Source: JANQOH01 sp965200095
Lineage (GTDB): Bacteria; Pseudomonadota; Alphaproteobacteria; UBA7887
Reading direction: 5' to 3'
DNA length: 64,000 nt
Assembly: GCA_965200095.1 (NCBI GenBank)
Contig: OZ241350.1
Location: 1,364,001-1,428,000, forward strand
Made by a program: the position numbers and the translations under genes. The notes under the pieces are model-generated. The model made no database searches. It was given only the letters and a program-made list of their open reading frames with translations, and was not told the DNA's origin. Positions 61,050 through 64,000 of this stretch are shown here, in pieces (the stretch's first letter is position 1; each line of letters starts with the position of its first letter).

Positions 61050-61892
61050 ATGACCCTTTGCGGAATCCGTCTCTTTCTCGCCGGCGCGGCGTTCGCCGCC
61101 GCCTGCGTCGCGGCGCCCGCCCGGGCGGAGGACGAACCGATAGAGGGGGATTCCGTCGTCGCCCGCGTCGGCGGCGACGAAATCCTGTTCTCGGAAGTGG
61201 TCGGCGCGGTCTATTCGCTGCCCGAGGACACGCGGGCGAAGACGCCTTTCGACGAGCTGTACGCCGGCGCCCTGCAACAACGCATCGACGGCCAGCTGGT
61301 CTTCCGGGCCGCGGTCGCCGCCGGCTTGCGCGACACGCCGGCGCACGCGCGGGCGATGGCCGCTTTCGAGCGCCGGACTCTCGCCGACGCCTGGCTCCGG
61401 CGCGAGGTCGCGGCGCGGGTGTCCGAAGACTCGGCGCGGGCGCGCTACGACGAGATCCTCGCCGACGCCGGCGACAGGACCGAACTGCGCGCGCGCCGCA
61501 TCGTGACCGCCGACGCCGAGGAGGCGCAACGGATCTACGCGCGCCTCGCGGCGGGGGAAGACTTCGCGGAGGTCGCGCGGGCGTCCGGTTTCCCCGGCGC
61601 CGACAGGGGCGGGGACCTCGGCTGGTTCTCCGAAGGCGCCATGCTTCCCGAAATCGTCGCCGTGGCGCGCGATCTCGCGCCCGGACAGGTCTCCGCGCCC
61701 TTCCCCACCGAGTTCGGCTGGCACCTCCTCAAACTCGAGGGGGTCCGCCCCCTCTCGGTTCCGCCATACGGCGAATTGCAGGAGAGCATCCTGCGCCGGC
61801 TGCGGGACGAGGCGGTGAGAGCGGTGCTCGCGGAATTGCGCGAGACGACGCCGGTCCAGCGGTTCGACCGCGACGGCTCGCCCCTCGAATAG
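61050..61892 (+). CDS. Periplasmic peptidyl-prolyl isomerase, PpiC/SurA type
   Basis: 280 residues. A signal peptide ends near AAPARAED. A SurA-N-like helical part (about 35-140) precedes a parvulin domain with LRARRIVTADAEEAQRIYARL, quoted by its start, then ADRGGDLGWFSEGAMLPE and FPTEFGWHLLKLEGVRP, the parvulin signature. It helps fold outer-membrane proteins. The start is the ATG after GGGAGCGGG. It is followed by argJ after 7 bases. Confidence 0.88.
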   Translation: MTLCGIRLFLAGAAFAAACVAAPARAEDEPIEGDSVVARVGGDEILFSEVVGAVYSLPEDTRAKTPFDELYAGALQQRIDGQLVFRAAVAAGLRDTPAHARAMAAFERRTLADAWLRREVAARVSEDSARARYDEILADAGDRTELRARRIVTADAEEAQRIYARLAAGEDFAEVARASGFPGADRGGDLGWFSEGAMLPEIVAVARDLAPGQVSAPFPTEFGWHLLKLEGVRPLSVPPYGELQESILRRLRDEAVRAVLAELRETTPVQRFDRDGSPLE

Positions 61893-61899
61893 GGCGCCG

Positions 61900-63135
61900 A
61901 TGCGCTCTCCGCTGGCGCTCGAACCGGCGCGCCTGCCGCCCCTCGCCGGGGTCCGCCTCGGCGCGACGGCGGCGGGCGTCCGCGAGAGCGGCCGGCCCGA
62001 TCTCATGCTCGCCGAGTTCGCGCCGGGAACCGCCGTCGCCGGCGTCTTCACGCGCTCGGCGACCGCGTCCGCCGCCGTCGAATGGTCGCGCGCGGTCGCG
62101 GCGGCGGGCGAAGCGCGGGCGCTGGTCGTCAATTCCGGCAACGCCAACGCCTTCACCGGCCGGGCCGGCGCCGGGGCCGTGAGGGCGACGGCCGGGGCGG
62201 CGGCGGCGCTCGTCGGCTGTTCGCCCGAAAACGTGTGCGTCTCGTCCACCGGGGTCATCGGCGAGCCGCTGCCGACGCAGAAAATCCTCGCCGCCCTGCC
62301 GGGTCTTCGCGCCGCGCTCGCGCCGGACGGCTGGGCGGCGGCGGCCGAGGCCATCATGACCACCGACACCTTCGTCAAGACCGCCGCCGCCACGGCGGAG
62401 ATCGACGGCCGGCGGGTCGCCGTCAACGGCATCGCCAAGGGGTCGGGAATGATCGCGCCCGACATGGCCACCATGCTCGCCTATCTCGTCACCGACGCGG
62501 CGTTGCCCGCGCCGGTCCTGAGGGCGCTGCTGAAACCGGCCGTCGACCGGACGTTCAACGCCATCACCGTGGACGGCGACACTTCCACCAGCGACACGGT
62601 GCTCCTGTTCGCCACCGGCGCGACGCCGCTGGCGCCGCCGCCTTCGGTGGGCCGCAACGGCGGGGTCGGGCGTCGGCTTGCGGACTTCCGCCGCGCGCTG
62701 GAGCGGGCGATGCTGGAGCTGGCGCACCGGATCGTGCGCGACGGCGAAGGCGCGAGCAAATTCGTCGCCGTAACCGTTTCCGGCGCCGCGAGCGCGCGCG
62801 CCGCGCGGCGCATCGCCTTCGCCATCGCCAATTCGCCCCTGGTCAAGACCGCGATCGCCGGCGAGGACCCGAATTGGGGCCGGATCGTCATGGCCGTCGG
62901 CAAGGCGGGCGAGAAGGCCGACCGCGACCGCCTGTCGATCCGCTTCGGGCCGCACCTCGTCGCCGAACGCGGCGGCGTTCGCGAGGGTTACGACGAAGCC
63001 CCCGTCGCCGCCTATATGAAGCGCCCGGAGATCGCCGTCCGCGTCGATGTCGGCGTCGGGCGCGGCGAGGCCACGGTGTGGACCTGCGATCTCACCCATG
63101 GATACGTCTCGATTAACGCCGACTACCGCTCGTGA
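61900..63135 (+). CDS. argJ: Bifunctional ornithine acetyltransferase/N-acetylglutamate synthase
   Basis: 411 residues. ArgJ transfers acetyl from N-acetylornithine to glutamate in arginine synthesis and is self-cleaved at a conserved Thr. NSGNANAFTG and STGVIGEPLP are substrate loops. KGSGMIAPDMATMLAYL contains the cleavage site (Ala-Thr, about 189-190). TVDGDTSTSDTVLLFA and GEDPNWGRI complete the fold. The ATG has a weak ribosome binding site. The stop overlaps the GTG of the next gene. Confidence 0.96.
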   Translation: MRSPLALEPARLPPLAGVRLGATAAGVRESGRPDLMLAEFAPGTAVAGVFTRSATASAAVEWSRAVAAAGEARALVVNSGNANAFTGRAGAGAVRATAGAAAALVGCSPENVCVSSTGVIGEPLPTQKILAALPGLRAALAPDGWAAAAEAIMTTDTFVKTAAATAEIDGRRVAVNGIAKGSGMIAPDMATMLAYLVTDAALPAPVLRALLKPAVDRTFNAITVDGDTSTSDTVLLFATGATPLAPPPSVGRNGGVGRRLADFRRALERAMLELAHRIVRDGEGASKFVAVTVSGAASARAARRIAFAIANSPLVKTAIAGEDPNWGRIVMAVGKAGEKADRDRLSIRFGPHLVAERGGVREGYDEAPVAAYMKRPEIAVRVDVGVGRGEATVWTCDLTHGYVSINADYRS

Positions 63136-63950
63136 GCGCGGCGCCGCTGGAGACCGGGCGGCTCCGCCTCTGTGCGCCGCAGCCGCGGGACGCGCGGGCG
63201 CTCGCGGGCGCGCTCGGCGGGTTCGCGGCCGCCGGGTGGGTCGCCGCCGCGCGCCGATGCTGGCTTGCCGGCGGCGCGTTCGGGTTCGTCGTGCGGCGGC
63301 GCGCGGGCGGCCTGCCCGTCGGAACGATCACCCTCGACCCCGGCGCCGGCGGCCCGCGCCGCCGCGCGCGCGAGGGCGCGCTTGCCTGGCGCTTCGCGGG
63401 CGGGCGCCGCGCCCCGGTCCGGGAGGCGGCGCGCGCGCTCGCCGCCTTCGGTTTCGACACCCTCGGCCTGTCGCACATTTGCGCCCCGCGCGGCATCGGT
63501 CCGCTGCGCCGGCGGCGGGCGGCGGCGAGGGCGCCGGTCGTCTACGCCGCGGCGGCCCTGTTGACCGACGACCGCGGGCGTGTGCTGCTGGCGCGGCGTC
63601 CGCCGGGCAAGGCGATGGCCGGCCTGTGGGAGTTCCCCGGCGGCAAGGTCGAGCCGGGCGAGCGCCCGCGCGACGCCCTGGCGCGCGAATTGTGGGAGGA
63701 ATTGGGCCTGCGCGTTTCCGCGGCGGCGTTCGAACCCTGGGACATCGCGTTTCACGCCTACGACGGCTTCCGCCTGATCATGCCGCTGATGCGCTGCCGG
63801 CGCCGGAGAGGCGAGCCGACACCGCGCGAAGGGCAGGAGACCATGTGGGTGGAGACGGCGCGGCTTGGCGAGTTCGCCATGCCCGCCGCCGACCGCCCGC
63901 TGGTCGAGCGCCTGTTGCGGCGGCGGGGTGCGGAAAACGGGCGGAATTGA
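63132..63950 (+). CDS. GNAT-like domain fused to MutT-type Nudix hydrolase
   Basis: 272 residues from a GTG overlapping the argJ stop. The first 125 or so residues look like a worn GNAT acetyltransferase (LETGRLRLCAPQPRDARALA, then VGTITLDPG, then FGFDTLGLSHICA) lacking a clear acetyl-CoA loop. From VVYAAAALLTDDRGRVLLAR a MutT domain follows with the Nudix box GGKVEPGERPRDALARELWE, then EELGL. MutT removes 8-oxo-dGTP or related oxidised nucleotides. The order argJ then mutT is common in alphaproteobacteria. The GNAT part may be vestigial. Confidence 0.85.
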   Translation: MSAAPLETGRLRLCAPQPRDARALAGALGGFAAAGWVAAARRCWLAGGAFGFVVRRRAGGLPVGTITLDPGAGGPRRRAREGALAWRFAGGRRAPVREAARALAAFGFDTLGLSHICAPRGIGPLRRRRAAARAPVVYAAAALLTDDRGRVLLARRPPGKAMAGLWEFPGGKVEPGERPRDALARELWEELGLRVSAAAFEPWDIAFHAYDGFRLIMPLMRCRRRRGEPTPREGQETMWVETARLGEFAMPAADRPLVERLLRRRGAENGRN

Positions 63951-64000
63951 CCGGTTCCCTCTTGCGACCCCCCGAGGCGCGCAAGGGAGCGCGTCCATCG
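63951..64000. other. Tail of the window, possible partial dispersed element
   Basis: Fifty bases after the Nudix gene. The final GGGAGCGCGTCCATCG matches the inside right end of the dispersed element at 36556-36580, so another copy may continue past the edge. There is no gene. Confidence 0.4.

Noticed and set aside
1..64000. tRNA, rRNA, integrase, transposase, toxin-antitoxin or restriction genes
   Set aside because: None was recognised on either strand after reading the intergenic regions and all credible frames.

Overview
The window is about 64 kb of very GC-rich, densely packed bacterial chromosome with many GTG or TTG starts and many 4-bp stop/start overlaps. The gene content points to an alphaproteobacterium. 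The F1 ATPase genes stand alone as atpHAGDC with no F0 genes beside them. aroQ-accB-accC, nadD-rsfS-gpmI-envC-ctpA-rppH, ppiC-argJ-mutT and divergent rne/amidase are all arrangements typical of that class. A probable methylsuccinyl-CoA dehydrogenase (ethylmalonyl-CoA pathway) also fits. I would guess a Rhodospirillales-like, possibly host-associated lineage, but I cannot name a genus from the sequence alone.

Layout. 1-1778: end of gluQ, then mcd. 1779-3340: non-coding mosaic of short repeats built on ATTCCC-N8-GGGAAT palindromes. 3341-8413: enoyl-CoA hydratase, a 70-residue orphan, fused indolepyruvate ferredoxin oxidoreductase and a small membrane protein. 8497-12573: large autotransporter whose promoter holds 27 consecutive G. 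12944-17319: catabolic-looking operon (PaaK-like ligase, Sir2, TauD-type dioxygenase, SDR, HCCA-isomerase-like protein). 17337-19650: aroQ-accB-accC, convergent with guaB. 21308-30516: cobalamin cluster cobO-cobQ-(cobD on the other strand)-cbiX-cobH-cobL-cobI-cbiG/cobJ-cobM. 30669-34692: amidase and RNase E, divergent. 34731-36352: amidohydrolase and isomerase pair. 36721-41585: atpHAGDC. 41603-45799: degenerate ImmA/IrrE-like orphan, D-aminoacylase-type amidohydrolase and MsrP, all on the minus strand. 45880-51391: nadD-rsfS in one reading frame, gpmI, envC, ctpA, rppH. 51348-60687 (minus): ferritin-like protein, a giant O-antigen-ligase/LRR fusion, flippase and glycosyltransferase. 61050-63950: ppiC, argJ and a GNAT-Nudix fusion.

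The most unusual part is the cell-surface polysaccharide locus. The ligase (52281-58226) has its large periplasmic loop replaced by about 1,500 residues of plant-type leucine-rich repeats in nine modules. The flippase gene just upstream ends in a run of 21 G. Losing one G would move the flippase stop codon onto the ligase start codon (ATGA), so tract length may set translational coupling between the two. The autotransporter has a second long G run between a -35 element and the start codon. Together these suggest phase-variable display of surface polysaccharide and adhesin, as in host-interacting bacteria. This is inference: the homopolymers and LRR modules are plainly visible, the switching is not proven.

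Metabolically, Mcd belongs to a pathway that needs B12-dependent mutases, and the window carries much of a cobalamin pathway. That pathway mixes an early cobalt chelatase (CbiX) and a CbiG domain with CobI/J/M/L/H-type enzymes. Three families of short dispersed repeats are also present. No tRNA, rRNA, CRISPR array, integrase or transposase was seen.
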